This document shows, piece by piece, positions 1 to 7,435 of a stretch of 63,021 nt of DNA. Under the pieces are notes generated by a model. That model saw nothing but the letters and a program-made list of their open reading frames with translations. It did not search any database and was not told the DNA's origin. Positions within the stretch are counted from its first letter, which is position 1, and each line of letters begins with the position of its first letter. The stretch comes from an uncultured Collinsella sp. (GTDB lineage Bacteria; Actinomycetota; Coriobacteriia; Coriobacteriales; Coriobacteriaceae), in the NCBI GenBank assembly GCA_900543275.1, contig UQQL01000004.1, positions 1 through 63,021 on the forward strand, written 5' to 3'. Made by a program: the position numbers and the translations under genes.

Positions 1-10
1 ATACTCATGG

Positions 11-47
11 AAAACCTCCCATTTCCCGATGTCCAAGAAATGGGAGG
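11..47 (-). terminator. Rho-independent terminator behind the ABC transporter operon
   Basis: A perfect 11-bp inverted repeat (15-25 with 37-47, 11-nt loop) is followed on the minus strand by TTTT (14-11). It lies 36 bp past the stop of the cytidylate-kinase-like gene, where the operon should end. Confidence 0.7.
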
Positions 48-82
48 CAGTTCACTGTCCCCTTTATGGTGGTTTTGGTCGG

Positions 83-706
83 CTAGCCTTCGAGCTGCGC
101 CACTTTATAGCGGTAGGCTGCGGCGATGACGTCTTTACAGCCCTCGCGGCCCAGCTTGGCGCGGTTGACGACGATGTCCTTACCGCTCGTCATCTTCCAC
201 TTGCCGGCGCTGTAGCGCTTGTAGAATGCCTCGCGCGCCTTCTGCTGCTGCTTGACCAGCTTGGCGCCCTTCTTTTTATTAAGGCCTCGCTTTTTGCGCA
301 CAATCTCGACGCGGTCCTCAAAAGGAGCGGTCACCAGCACGGCAATGTGGTTGGGGTTGTTACGCAGCAGGTAATCGGACAGACGGCCTTCGATAATGCA
401 GCTCTCGGTCTCGCCCAGGTCCAAAATCACCTGGCTCATCTTTTGGAACAACTTGTCCGAGTACGAACGCGCATCGTAGCGGTCGGGCAGGAACGCCATG
501 TTCTCCACGGCCAGACGCTCGTCGTAGGCGGCCATCTTGTCGAGCGACTCGCCCGCGCGCAGCGACGCACGCACCAGCAGCTCGTTATCGTACAGCGGAA
601 TCCCCAACTCGTCGGCAAGCATGCGGCCAATCTCGTGGCCCTCGGCGCCAAAGTCGCGCGCGATGGTAATGACCACAGGATTCTTCTTATTCTCCAGATC
701 GCTCAT
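83..706 (-). CDS. Cytidylate kinase-like family protein
   Basis: The product is a 207-residue P-loop-like protein of the cytidylate kinase-like family (Cytidylate_kin2 type), recognised from the N-terminal stretch VVITIARDFGAEGHEIGRML, the YDNELL segment and a lid-like region rich in Lys and Arg. The canonical GxxGxGK loop is replaced by the family's ARDFGAEGHEIG pattern, so the true substrate is uncertain. The start is the ATG at 706 because AGAAAGGAA lies just upstream; an in-frame start at 751 has no ribosome site. It is the last gene of an amino-acid ABC transporter operon, 48 bp after the permease stop, so it is probably cotranscribed. A nucleotide or signalling kinase role is inference only. 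Confidence 0.75.
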   Translation of the reverse strand: MSDLENKKNPVVITIARDFGAEGHEIGRMLADELGIPLYDNELLVRASLRAGESLDKMAAYDERLAVENMAFLPDRYDARSYSDKLFQKMSQVILDLGETESCIIEGRLSDYLLRNNPNHIAVLVTAPFEDRVEIVRKKRGLNKKKGAKLVKQQQKAREAFYKRYSAGKWKMTSGKDIVVNRAKLGREGCKDVIAAAYRYKVAQLEG

Positions 707-722
707 CGCGATTCCTTTCTCT

Positions 723-753
723 ATGTGACAAAGGGGCTGTCCCTTTGCCACAT
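723..753. repeat. Imperfect inverted repeat carrying the GGGACAG motif
   Basis: Arms 723-735 and 741-753 pair at 12 of 13 positions. The minus strand of the hairpin contains GGGACAG. It starts 2 bp past the permease stop and separates that gene from the kinase-like gene. It belongs to a loose set of such repeats in this window (see 3888, 23452 and 58931). Confidence 0.55.
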
Positions 754-754
754 T

Positions 755-1393
755 CTACGCTGCCACCATTCGCCTCTGATATGCGCGAACCAGCAGCGAG
801 ATACCAAAGTTGAGCACAAAGTACATCGCAAACACCAGGCCGTAGAGCATAAGCACCTGCGACAGGTCGATCGCATGGGCCATCACGACGTTTGCCGTGT
901 ACATGAGCTCGGCCACGTTAATGCCCGAAAGATACGAGCTGTCCTTGATGACGGTCGTGCACTGGCTAAACAGCGCCGGGATGATCGTCTTAAACGTCTG
1001 CGGCAGAATGATGTAGCGCATGGTGGCAAAGAAGCCAAAACCCTGGCTCTGCGCTGCCTCAAACTGGCCGCGCGGAATCGAGTTGAGGCCGCCGCGCACG
1101 ATCTCGGCCATAACGGCGCTGGTAAACAGCGTAAAGGCGATGGTCGAAATCACAATGTCCAAACCCTGCACCGTAAAGTAGATAAACAGAATCCACAGCA
1201 GGTTCGGCGTGCAACGGAACAGCTCGATATAGGCGCTCACCAAAATACGGAACGGGCGGGGCGCATAGCTTTTAACAAGCGCCAGCACCGTGCCAAAGAT
1301 GAGCGAGAAAAAGATCGACAGCGCCGAGATCTCGATTGTCTTAACAAAGCCGCCCCAAATGTAGAGCAGGTTGGTCGCGTTGAAGATTTCCAT
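755..1393 (-). CDS. Amino-acid ABC transporter permease (HisM/GlnM type), second subunit
   Basis: This 212-residue inner-membrane permease belongs to the polar amino-acid (His/Glu/Arg/opine) family. It has about five hydrophobic helices and the cytoplasmic EAA-type loop near residues 102-125 (GGLNSIPRGQFEAAQSQG then a P-rich segment), which docks on the ATPase. The preceding permease stops 3 bp upstream, so the two genes are translationally close and probably form a heterodimeric channel. The substrate cannot be read from the sequence. Length and motif agree with the family, and nothing is missing. Confidence 0.9.
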   Translation of the reverse strand: MEIFNATNLLYIWGGFVKTIEISALSIFFSLIFGTVLALVKSYAPRPFRILVSAYIELFRCTPNLLWILFIYFTVQGLDIVISTIAFTLFTSAVMAEIVRGGLNSIPRGQFEAAQSQGFGFFATMRYIILPQTFKTIIPALFSQCTTVIKDSSYLSGINVAELMYTANVVMAHAIDLSQVLMLYGLVFAMYFVLNFGISLLVRAYQRRMVAA

Positions 1394-1396
1394 GCG

Positions 1397-2143
1397 CTAG
1401 GCCTCCTCTACGTTGTCGAGCCCCAGCTCGGCCAGGCTCACGCCACGCGGACGCTCCTTGGAGCGGCGCTCGAGCCACTGCACCAGCATGGCGAGCGGAA
1501 AGCAGATGATGAAGTACATAAGGCAGCAGACGATGTATCCCTGCAGGTAACCGTACAGACTCACAAAGTTGTCGGAGCGGTACATAAGGTCGCCGCCGGC
1601 CACGAGTGCGAGCACCGACGTGTTCTTGACCAGGTTGAGCGCCTGGTTGCACAGCGGCGGCAGGATGATCTTGAACGTCTGGGGCAGCACGATGTACCAG
1701 TAGGCCTGCGCACGGGTGAAGCCCTGGCTCTGCGCCGCCTCCATCTGACCGCGCGGAACCGCCTCGATACCGGTGCGGATAACCTCCGAGATGTAGGCCG
1801 CATGGTACAGGCCCACGCCCAAGAAGCCCAGCACGAACGGCGCGATGCGCACCGGCTGGTCGGCACCGGTTATGGCCTGCAAAAACTGCGGACCAGCCAT
1901 GTACATAAAGAGCACCTGCACGGGCAACGGGGTGTTCTGGTAAAACTCCACGTACACGCGGCTTATGGCGCGCAGCACGCGCGAACGGGTGGTAGAGAAC
2001 ACACCCAGCAGCGTGCCCAGCACCAGCGACAGCAGCAGACCGGCAACGACCACCTGCAACGTCACGCCAAAGCCCTCCCAGAAGGGCCCCATGTTTTGAA
2101 ATGTCGTCGACCAACGGTCGGCGTCAAACAATCCTTCGAGCAT
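1397..2143 (-). CDS. Amino-acid ABC transporter permease (HisQ/GlnP type), first subunit
   Basis: The 248-residue permease has an N-terminal periplasmic/amphipathic lead, then five hydrophobic helices with the loop TGIEAVPRGQMEAAQSQGF typical of the polar amino-acid family. The ATG at 2143 is chosen because AAGGAAGG sits 6 nt upstream; the longer frame to 2176 would overlap the binding-protein gene. It lies 25 bp behind the substrate-binding lipoprotein and 3 bp ahead of the second permease, so the four transporter genes form one operon. Confidence 0.9.
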   Translation of the reverse strand: MLEGLFDADRWSTTFQNMGPFWEGFGVTLQVVVAGLLLSLVLGTLLGVFSTTRSRVLRAISRVYVEFYQNTPLPVQVLFMYMAGPQFLQAITGADQPVRIAPFVLGFLGVGLYHAAYISEVIRTGIEAVPRGQMEAAQSQGFTRAQAYWYIVLPQTFKIILPPLCNQALNLVKNTSVLALVAGGDLMYRSDNFVSLYGYLQGYIVCCLMYFIICFPLAMLVQWLERRSKERPRGVSLAELGLDNVEEA

Positions 2144-2168
2144 TTGATTCCTTCCTTGGACGATGCGC

Positions 2169-3041
2169 CTATACAAGACCCCAGGTCTTGACCTCTTGGT
2201 CGAGCCAGCCGTCGGCCAGGCGATCGCAAATCACCTGATCGACCACGGCCGAAAGGTCGCAGCCCTTCTTGGTCGCCACGCCGTAGCCCTGCTCGCCAAA
2301 CTTGACCTCGGGCTGCAGCAGCTCGACGGTCTCGTTCATGTAGCCGGCGAGCGTAGAGCGGTCCATAGCAAAGACATCGATATTGCCGGCATCGAGCGAA
2401 CTCTTAATGATGGGATAACCGCTAAAGGCCCTAAACTCGGGCTCGCAACCAAAGCCGTTGTCCTTGATCATCTGCTCGATCAGGCCCTGCGTATTGGCAC
2501 CCTGACTCACGCCGATGACCTTGCCGTCCAGGTCCTCAATCGAGGTAAAGCCCGAACGCTTCTTGACCATGAGGCCCACGCAGTCGGTGCGGTACGGCGT
2601 CGAGAAATCCCAGCTCTTCTTGCGTTCGTCGGTGATGGTGTAGGTCGCCGCGACCACGTCGAGCTGGCCGTTATCGATCAGCGGGCCGCGCGTCTTGGGC
2701 GTTACGTCGGTAAACTCGACAAGCCCCTGAGCGCGAGCCTCCTTGTAGCTCACGCCAAAGACGGCAGCGGCAATCTGGTGGCACAAATCGACTTCCATGC
2801 CCTCAAAGCGGCCCTTGGCGGTATCGTAATAGCCGTAGCCGGGAACGTCCTTCTTAACGCCGGCGTTCAGGTGGCCACGCGACTTGATGGCCGCAAGCTT
2901 GGAGCCCTTGCCGGAGCCGCCGCCGGCGGAGTCGCCGCAACCGGTGAGCGCGCTCCCCGTCAGCGCGAGCATGCCGGCGCCCGCCAGCTGCAAAAAGTGA
3001 CGGCGCGACACGGCCGCCCTCGTCATATCCGTCATGTCCAT
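2169..3041 (-). CDS. Amino-acid ABC transporter substrate-binding lipoprotein with Tat-like signal
   Basis: The 290-residue protein is a family 3 extracellular solute-binding protein: it has LNAGVKKDVPGYGY near the mature N-terminus, then FEGMEVDLCHQIA, the DVVAATYTITDERKKSWDFSTPY hinge segment and a late GSQGAN-like loop (GVSQGANTQG). Residues 12-18 (SRRHFLQ) fit the twin-arginine consensus, and LTGC ends at Cys35, a lipobox. The protein is therefore probably exported folded by Tat and then lipid-anchored. The start at 3041 is 8 bp past the ATPase stop; the in-frame ATGs at 3035 and 3026 are alternatives. It captures an amino acid for the two permeases. Confidence 0.88.
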   Translation of the reverse strand: MDMTDMTRAAVSRRHFLQLAGAGMLALTGSALTGCGDSAGGGSGKGSKLAAIKSRGHLNAGVKKDVPGYGYYDTAKGRFEGMEVDLCHQIAAAVFGVSYKEARAQGLVEFTDVTPKTRGPLIDNGQLDVVAATYTITDERKKSWDFSTPYRTDCVGLMVKKRSGFTSIEDLDGKVIGVSQGANTQGLIEQMIKDNGFGCEPEFRAFSGYPIIKSSLDAGNIDVFAMDRSTLAGYMNETVELLQPEVKFGEQGYGVATKKGCDLSAVVDQVICDRLADGWLDQEVKTWGLV

Positions 3042-3049
3042 CACCGCGC

Positions 3050-3781
3050 CTAGTGCAAGATCTTGGACAGGAACTCGCGACAACGCGGGTTCTCGGGATT
3101 ATCAAAGAAGTGTTCGGGCGCGCCCTCCTCCAGGATGCGGCCGTCCTCCATAAAGATGACGCGGTCGGCCACCTGGCGCGCAAAGCCCATCTCGTGCGTC
3201 ACGCAGATCATGGTGATGTCCTCCTGCGCGAGCTCAATCATAACGTCCAGGACTTCCTGCACCATCTCGGGGTCGAGTGCTGAGGTCGGCTCGTCAAACA
3301 GGATGATGGGCTGCTTGGTGCACAGGGCGCGGGCGATGGCGATGCGCTGCTGCTGACCGCCCGAGAGATTCTGCGGATACTCGCCGGCCTTATGCGCCAT
3401 GCCGACGCGCTTGAGTGCGGCGATGGCGATCTCGGTCGCCTCCTCCTTGCTCTTCTTTTGCAGCTTGATGGGCGCGAGCGTCAGGTTGCCGAGCACCGTC
3501 ATGTTGGGATACAGGTTGAACTGCTGAAACACCATGGAACTATACTTGCGAGCCATCTCCAGGTGGTTCTTTTTGGTAAGCGGCGTACCGTCGATGATGA
3601 CCTCGCCCGACGTGGGCTCCTCCAGATAATCGACGCAACGGATGAGCGTCGACTTACCCGAGCCGGAAGGCCCGATCATTACGAGCTTCTCGCCGCGCTT
3701 GACGGTGAGGTTGATATCTTTGAGCACATGCAGGTCGCCAAAGTACTTGTTGAGATGCTTGATCTCGATCATGTCTGCCAT
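3050..3781 (-). CDS. Amino-acid ABC transporter ATP-binding protein (GlnQ type)
   Basis: The 243-residue ATPase has Walker A GPSGSGKST near residue 38, the Q-loop in VFQQFNLYPNMTV, the signature LSGGQQQR, Walker B ILFDEP followed by TSALDPEMV, and the switch His in CVTHEMGFA. These are the sequence hallmarks of GlnQ/HisP-type ATPases. GGGAAGGGA lies upstream of the ATG at 3781. It is the first gene of the operon that continues with the lipoprotein, two permeases and a kinase-like gene. It energises uptake on the cytoplasmic face. Confidence 0.94.
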   Translation of the reverse strand: MADMIEIKHLNKYFGDLHVLKDINLTVKRGEKLVMIGPSGSGKSTLIRCVDYLEEPTSGEVIIDGTPLTKKNHLEMARKYSSMVFQQFNLYPNMTVLGNLTLAPIKLQKKSKEEATEIAIAALKRVGMAHKAGEYPQNLSGGQQQRIAIARALCTKQPIILFDEPTSALDPEMVQEVLDVMIELAQEDITMICVTHEMGFARQVADRVIFMEDGRILEEGAPEHFFDNPENPRCREFLSKILH

Positions 3782-3887
3782 GAATGTCCCTTCCCTGCGT
3801 TTACACGAGTTGAACTATTGTACGGAAAGAACCACGTTTCCGCAGCCCACACTACATTCCCGTAAAGAACCCGCAATCTTCCACCCA

Positions 3888-3954
3888 CTCATTGGGGACA
3901 GACTTAAATGAGTACCCGGGAAGTGGGCACTCATTTAAGTCTGTCCCCAATGAG
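3888..3954. repeat. Perfect 26-bp inverted repeat with 15-nt loop
   Basis: Arms 3888-3913 and 3929-3954 are exact reverse complements. The stem contains GGGGACAGACTTAAATGAG. It sits between the transporter ATPase start and the structured element at 3981-4128. There is no T-tract on either side, so it is not a standard terminator. The rest of 3782-3887 shows no gene. Confidence 0.85.
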
Positions 3955-3980
3955 CGCTCAACCGCCCTTGTTGAGCATAA

Positions 3981-4128
3981 GTCAGCGAAAACCCGTACAC
4001 GCGAGCAAGGTGACGTGAAATGAAAGGGCGCAGACCTTATGGTCGCGCCCTTGAAATTGAACGTCAGATTGCCGTGTGTACGGGTTTGCAGCGTCGAGCC
4101 GTTATGCGGTTTGGTAAAACCGCATAAC
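3981..4128. repeat. Branched, covarying structured element, copy A
   Basis: On the plus strand the element folds as P1 (3989-3999 with 4077-4087), a short GCAA/TTGC helix (4005-4008 with 4069-4072), P2 (4011-4016 with 4061-4066), P3 (4024-4031 with 4045-4052, capped by GACC-TTAT-GGTC), and a separate 12-bp hairpin (4101-4112 with 4117-4128, GGTA loop). Single-stranded segments such as GTCAGCGAAAAC, GCGAGCAAGGT, AGATTGCC and TTTGCAGCGTCGA are identical or nearly so in copy B at 48854-49000, while P1, P2, P3 and the terminal hairpin change with pairing kept. It ends 3 bp from the yqeY stop codon. Confidence 0.8.
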
Positions 4129-4131
4129 AAA

Positions 4132-4575
4132 TTACGCGAGTTTGGCTCCAACGATCTTTGCCGCGGCCGGCTTGTCGAAGTTGCCACCGGTGGCCTTGCC
4201 CAGAGCGCCCATGACCTGGCCCATCTGCTTCTTGGACGTGGCGCCCAGCTCGGCGATGACCTGCTCGATCAGAGCCTCGAGCTCCTCGCCCGAAACCTGC
4301 GCGGGCAGCAGGCTCTCCAGAATCTTGACCTGCTCGGTCAGGTTGTCGGTACGCTCCTGGTCGGTGCCGGCCTTGATGGACATCTCCAGCGTCTCGCTCG
4401 TCTGCTTGATCAGACGCTTGATCATGCTGTTGACGTCTTCCTCGGTCACATCGCGGCGCTCGTTGACCTCGATGTTCTTCACCTCGGCCTTAACCTGGCG
4501 AATGATGGACAGGCGAACCTTGTCCTTGGCCTTCATGGCGGCGATCATTTCCTGCTGCAGCTCTTCGTTGGTCAT
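4132..4575 (-). CDS. GatB/YqeY domain-containing protein
   Basis: The 147-residue protein matches the YqeY family along its full length: a helical N-terminal domain (MTNEELQQEMIAAMKAKD, then LSIIRQVKAEVKN) and a C-terminal domain with ILESLLPAQVSGEEL and GQVMGALGKATGG. The C-terminal fold is shared with the tRNA-binding tail of GatB; a role in tRNA-dependent amidotransfer is known only by similarity. The ATG at 4575 follows GAGAGGA by 7 nt; an upstream TTG at 4581 is less likely. It follows the foldase gene, with a strong hairpin in between, and is probably cotranscribed with it. Confidence 0.88.
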   Translation of the reverse strand: MTNEELQQEMIAAMKAKDKVRLSIIRQVKAEVKNIEVNERRDVTEEDVNSMIKRLIKQTSETLEMSIKAGTDQERTDNLTEQVKILESLLPAQVSGEELEALIEQVIAELGATSKKQMGQVMGALGKATGGNFDKPAAAKIVGAKLA

Positions 4576-4598
4576 CTGCAAATCCTCTCTAATAGCGT

Positions 4599-4624
4599 GG
4601 GCGGCACTCGCGCGAGCACCGCCC
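4599..4624. repeat. Strong intercistronic hairpin
   Basis: A 26-nt self-complementary stretch (12 pairs including wobble on the minus strand) fills the gap between the foldase stop and the yqeY ribosome site. No T-run follows, so it more likely stabilises the 3' end of the upstream message or tunes yqeY expression than terminates. Confidence 0.5.
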
Positions 4625-4629
4625 CATGA

Positions 4630-5853
4630 TTACTCAGTCGTCGACGAATCGTCGGTCGAGCTCTTGGTGACGCCCTTCAGGCTCACGTTGTAGGGCACAT
4701 CCTTGGGCATGGGGTTGACGGTAATGTCGGCGTCTTTCTTGTACTGCTCCAGCCACTCGCTGTATGCAGTACTGGCCGCCTGCGTCTTCACCACGTTGGA
4801 AACGTACTTCTTGATGTCCTTGGGCACCTGCTTGATGTCATCGACCTGGCTATCGACATGGAAGTAGTCGGTGCACTTGATGATGTGGTAGCCATAGGTC
4901 GACTCGACGACTTCGCTCACGTCGCCCTTGTTGAGCCCCTCGAGCGCCGTCTGGTAGCTGTCGACAAAGGTGGTGAGCTTATCCCAGCCCACATCGCCCT
5001 TCTTCTCCTTGGAACCGGTGTCCTCGGAGTACTGCTCAACGGCGTCCTCAAAGCTCAGCTCACCGGAGTTGATCTTGTCCAGGCACTCCTGCGCCTTGGC
5101 CTTGGCGGCAGCCTTGTCCTCGTCGGATGCGTCGGAATCGACCTTGATCAGGATGTTCGACGAGCGGCGGGCATCGTTGTACTTCGACAGGTTCTCGTTG
5201 ATGTAATCGACGATCTCGCTGTCCTTGGGCTTGCTGGTGGGCGCCACGGCTTCCTTGAGCTTTTGCTGCGCCAGGCTCTCCTTGAGCGAGCTCTTATAGG
5301 TGTCCTCGGTGTAGCCGTAAGTCTTAAGGGTCTTCTTAAAGGTCTTGGCGCCGCCCGCGCTCTTGCACGCGTCCTTCCAAGCCTTCTCGACCTCCTTGTC
5401 CGACACCGTCACGCCGTTTTCCTTCTGCGCCTGCTGAAGCAGAATCTGCTGCGCGTAGGAATCGATGAGCTGTTTGCGGTACTTCTTGGGCGTAAGGTCG
5501 TTGTTGACCAGGTACTGCGCCCAATCCTTGTCCTTGGTATAACCATAGGACGTGCGCATACTCATGATCTGCTTGGTCACGGTATCCTCGGTGAGGTTGG
5601 TGCCGTTGATGGTAGCGGCAACGCCGCCGGTGAGCTTGTAGCCCGAGCTGGCGCTTTCGGTCTGCGACATCAGGCCGGAGCACGCCATGGCCGAGACGGA
5701 GAGCAGCATCGCCAGCACGCCGATGACCACCAGGACAATCTTGACGGTCTTGGACGCGTACGTCTTGCGCTGCTTCTTGCGAGAGCTGGAGGCGGCGCGG
5801 GCCTGCTGCTCGGGCGTCGGCGCGACCTCGGGGTTCTTTTTCTTGTTTGCCAT
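4630..5853 (-). CDS. PpiC/PrsA-type peptidyl-prolyl isomerase (extracytoplasmic foldase)
   Basis: The 407-residue protein has a basic, Ala/Gln-rich cytoplasmic lead, one hydrophobic segment at about residues 38-58 (VKIVLVVIGVLAMLLSV) ending in SAMAC, a SurA-like helical region, and a parvulin domain at about residues 225-345 (RSSNILIKV, FEDAVEQYSEDTGS, GDVGW, STYGYHIIKC). The parvulin core speaks for prolyl isomerase and chaperone activity on secreted proteins. SAMAC is a poor lipobox, so the protein may be membrane-anchored instead of lipidated. AAAGG precedes the ATG by 6 nt. The final residues are Ser/Thr/Asp-rich. Confidence 0.88.
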   Translation of the reverse strand: MANKKKNPEVAPTPEQQARAASSSRKKQRKTYASKTVKIVLVVIGVLAMLLSVSAMACSGLMSQTESASSGYKLTGGVAATINGTNLTEDTVTKQIMSMRTSYGYTKDKDWAQYLVNNDLTPKKYRKQLIDSYAQQILLQQAQKENGVTVSDKEVEKAWKDACKSAGGAKTFKKTLKTYGYTEDTYKSSLKESLAQQKLKEAVAPTSKPKDSEIVDYINENLSKYNDARRSSNILIKVDSDASDEDKAAAKAKAQECLDKINSGELSFEDAVEQYSEDTGSKEKKGDVGWDKLTTFVDSYQTALEGLNKGDVSEVVESTYGYHIIKCTDYFHVDSQVDDIKQVPKDIKKYVSNVVKTQAASTAYSEWLEQYKKDADITVNPMPKDVPYNVSLKGVTKSSTDDSSTTE

Positions 5854-5941
5854 GTTTGGCCTTTCACATCACGAATCGAACAAACGCCATTGTGTCACAA
5901 CGCAGCCCCCGAGACACACCTGGTGCATGGGAGACGGTTTA

Positions 5942-6034
5942 ATCTGCACCATTTTGGTGCAAAGGGGACAGGTCTGGCAGTTGGCAGTTAGGGACGTTCC
6001 TTTTCTGCCGACAGTTAGGGACAGCCCCCAAGTG
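5942..6034. repeat. Intergenic repeats: short palindrome and GGGAC motifs
   Basis: The 187-bp gap between the foldase and EIIA genes holds TGCACCA-TTT-TGGTGCA (5945-5961), then GGGGACAGG and two copies of CAGTTAGGGAC (about 5985 and 6011). No coding potential is seen. The motifs resemble the GGGACAG-tagged inverted repeats elsewhere in the window. Confidence 0.45.
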
Positions 6035-6040
6035 CCGGCC

Positions 6041-6508
6041 TTAAAAGCGGCGGCGGATGGCGTCGACCATGCCCTGCGGCGTGGTCTGGCCGAGTACATC
6101 GGCTGCAGCGTCGGCATCCATAAAGATATTCATAAGCGCTTGCAGGGCCTCGACCTGGCCGCCCGGCTCGGCAATGCCCAGATTGATGATAATCTGCGCC
6201 GGCACCGGGGCGCCCATACCCGCCATCGCGTTGAACGTCACAGGTGCAGCGGGCTTTACCACCGCGATATAGGGCTTGGCCACAAATCCCGGATCGGTAT
6301 GCGGAATGGCGATGTTTGCCGCCGGCATAGCGAGACCCGTGGGGTAGGCGTCCTCGCGCGTGCGGACGGCGTCGAGCCAACCCTCGGCAATGTAGCCGCG
6401 CGGAGCGAGCTCGTCCTCGAGCTGCGCAAACACCTCATCCGGCGTCGCACACTCCCAATCAAAAAACACCAGCTCGGGCGAGAATAGCATCTCGGCGTTA
6501 TCCGCCAT
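6041..6508 (-). CDS. PTS EIIA domain protein, fructose/galactitol (GatA) type
   Basis: The 155-residue protein is a stand-alone PTS EIIA type 2 domain. The phosphorylatable His is His70 in NIAIPHTDP; the region PVPAQIIINLGIAEPGGQVEALQALMNIF is also typical. GGAGG lies 6 nt ahead of the ATG at 6508. No EIIB or EIIC gene of the matching galactitol family is nearby, so it is an orphan here. It may serve a distant permease or act as a regulatory phosphocarrier; the sequence does not tell which. Confidence 0.85.
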   Translation of the reverse strand: MADNAEMLFSPELVFFDWECATPDEVFAQLEDELAPRGYIAEGWLDAVRTREDAYPTGLAMPAANIAIPHTDPGFVAKPYIAVVKPAAPVTFNAMAGMGAPVPAQIIINLGIAEPGGQVEALQALMNIFMDADAAADVLGQTTPQGMVDAIRRRF

Positions 6509-6573
6509 ACCGTCCTCCAAAGTTGCATGAGGTTCACAATGCCCCATATGATAGCGAAACGAGACAGGCAAGG

Positions 6574-7041
6574 TTAGTCGAGGATCCCAATCATCTCGAG
6601 AGCGCGGGCAGGCGTCAGGCAAACTTCGGGCATCGCCTCCAGCATGCGCCGGTCGCTCGTGACCACATAGTCAACATCTGCCGTCTCGCCCGAAGCGATG
6701 ATGAGGCTGTCTTCAAGATCCGGCATGCGCTTGCCAAGCATGCGCGCCATTTCGCACTCTGCCAACGAAAGCGGAGAGGCCGTCGCCACCTGCATCATGT
6801 GCTCAATGCAGGCCCACGACGCCGAGGCAAACGACACGTTAATCCCATTCGCATTCCGCCGGGCTAGGCGCCGAGGCAAAATGTAGAACACATCCTTTGC
6901 CGTCGTCGGCGCGTACAGAAGGTCAATCTTTCCCGCCTCGGCAAGCTCCACCAGGCGCTTCGCTTCGTGGAATGCCCCCTCTTGCAGGTAATAATCAAGC
7001 CACACATTCGTATCCACAAGCAGGTGCTTTGCCTCGATCAT
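6574..7041 (-). CDS. PIN-domain toxin-like ribonuclease
   Basis: The 155-residue protein carries the PIN-domain acidic residues: Asp10 in LLVDTNVWLDYY, a mid-domain Glu/Asp set, and DLEDSLIIASGETADVDYVVTSDRRML near the C-terminus, where Asp residues coordinate the metal. Such proteins are usually VapC-like RNases in toxin-antitoxin pairs. Its ATG at 7041 overlaps the antitoxin stop (ATGA), a classic coupled arrangement. An upstream ATT codon at 7047 is not needed. Confidence 0.85.
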   Translation of the reverse strand: MIEAKHLLVDTNVWLDYYLQEGAFHEAKRLVELAEAGKIDLLYAPTTAKDVFYILPRRLARRNANGINVSFASASWACIEHMMQVATASPLSLAECEMARMLGKRMPDLEDSLIIASGETADVDYVVTSDRRMLEAMPEVCLTPARALEMIGILD

Positions 7042-7382
7042 CGGCAATTCGCCTCCATGTCGGCAATCATCGCGTCATACATATCATCGCGTACGGCATC
7101 CCAGTCTTCCGCAGACGATTCAGCTGGCGCAAAATCCGAAGCGCTTAGCCCCAACGAGGAAAAAGCTAGGCCACACCCCTGCTCGGCCAGGCTCTCCGCA
7201 CGGGGCAGCTCACGCTTATCCGCCAGCATAAATCCCGGCAACGCTTGATGCTCGACAAGATAGACCCAAAGCGCACGAATAGCATCGCTCGGCCCCAACC
7301 CATTGCGAGTTAGGACCGCATCGCCACCAGCTTTGAGCATAGGATCGATTCGCGTATTGAGCTGCACCGTTGCTGTACCCAT
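7038..7382 (-). CDS. RelB/DinJ-type antitoxin paired with PIN toxin
   Basis: The 114-residue protein begins with a ribbon-helix-helix segment (TATVQLNTRIDPMLKAGGDAV, then NGLGPSDAIRALWVYLVEHQALP) characteristic of RelB/DinJ antitoxins. This would bind operator DNA as a dimer, while the acidic C-terminal half would cover the toxin. GAGAGGAG precedes the ATG. It is the first gene of a two-gene operon with the PIN protein. RelB-type antitoxins usually meet RelE/YafQ toxins, so the PIN partner is noteworthy. Confidence 0.82.
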   Translation of the reverse strand: MGTATVQLNTRIDPMLKAGGDAVLTRNGLGPSDAIRALWVYLVEHQALPGFMLADKRELPRAESLAEQGCGLAFSSLGLSASDFAPAESSAEDWDAVRDDMYDAMIADMEANCR

Positions 7383-7435
7383 AGCGGCTCCTCTCTACTT
7401 GCTAGCAGTATAGCAGACATAAAAGGCCACGCAAA

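Noticed and set aside
29..2191. A 720-codon plus-strand open frame, and similar long plus-strand frames such as 28972-30627 and 23099-25240
   Set aside because: They run antisense to clear ABC, GH31 and purF genes, have Arg/His/Leu-biased composition and no ribosome site. High-GC codon bias produces such shadows.
3852..4187. Minus-strand open frame over element A whose peptide resembles that of 48802-49017
   Set aside because: The likeness (GFTKP, STLQT, GNL blocks) comes from the shared structured DNA element. The pattern of change preserves base pairing, not codons, and no ribosome site is present.
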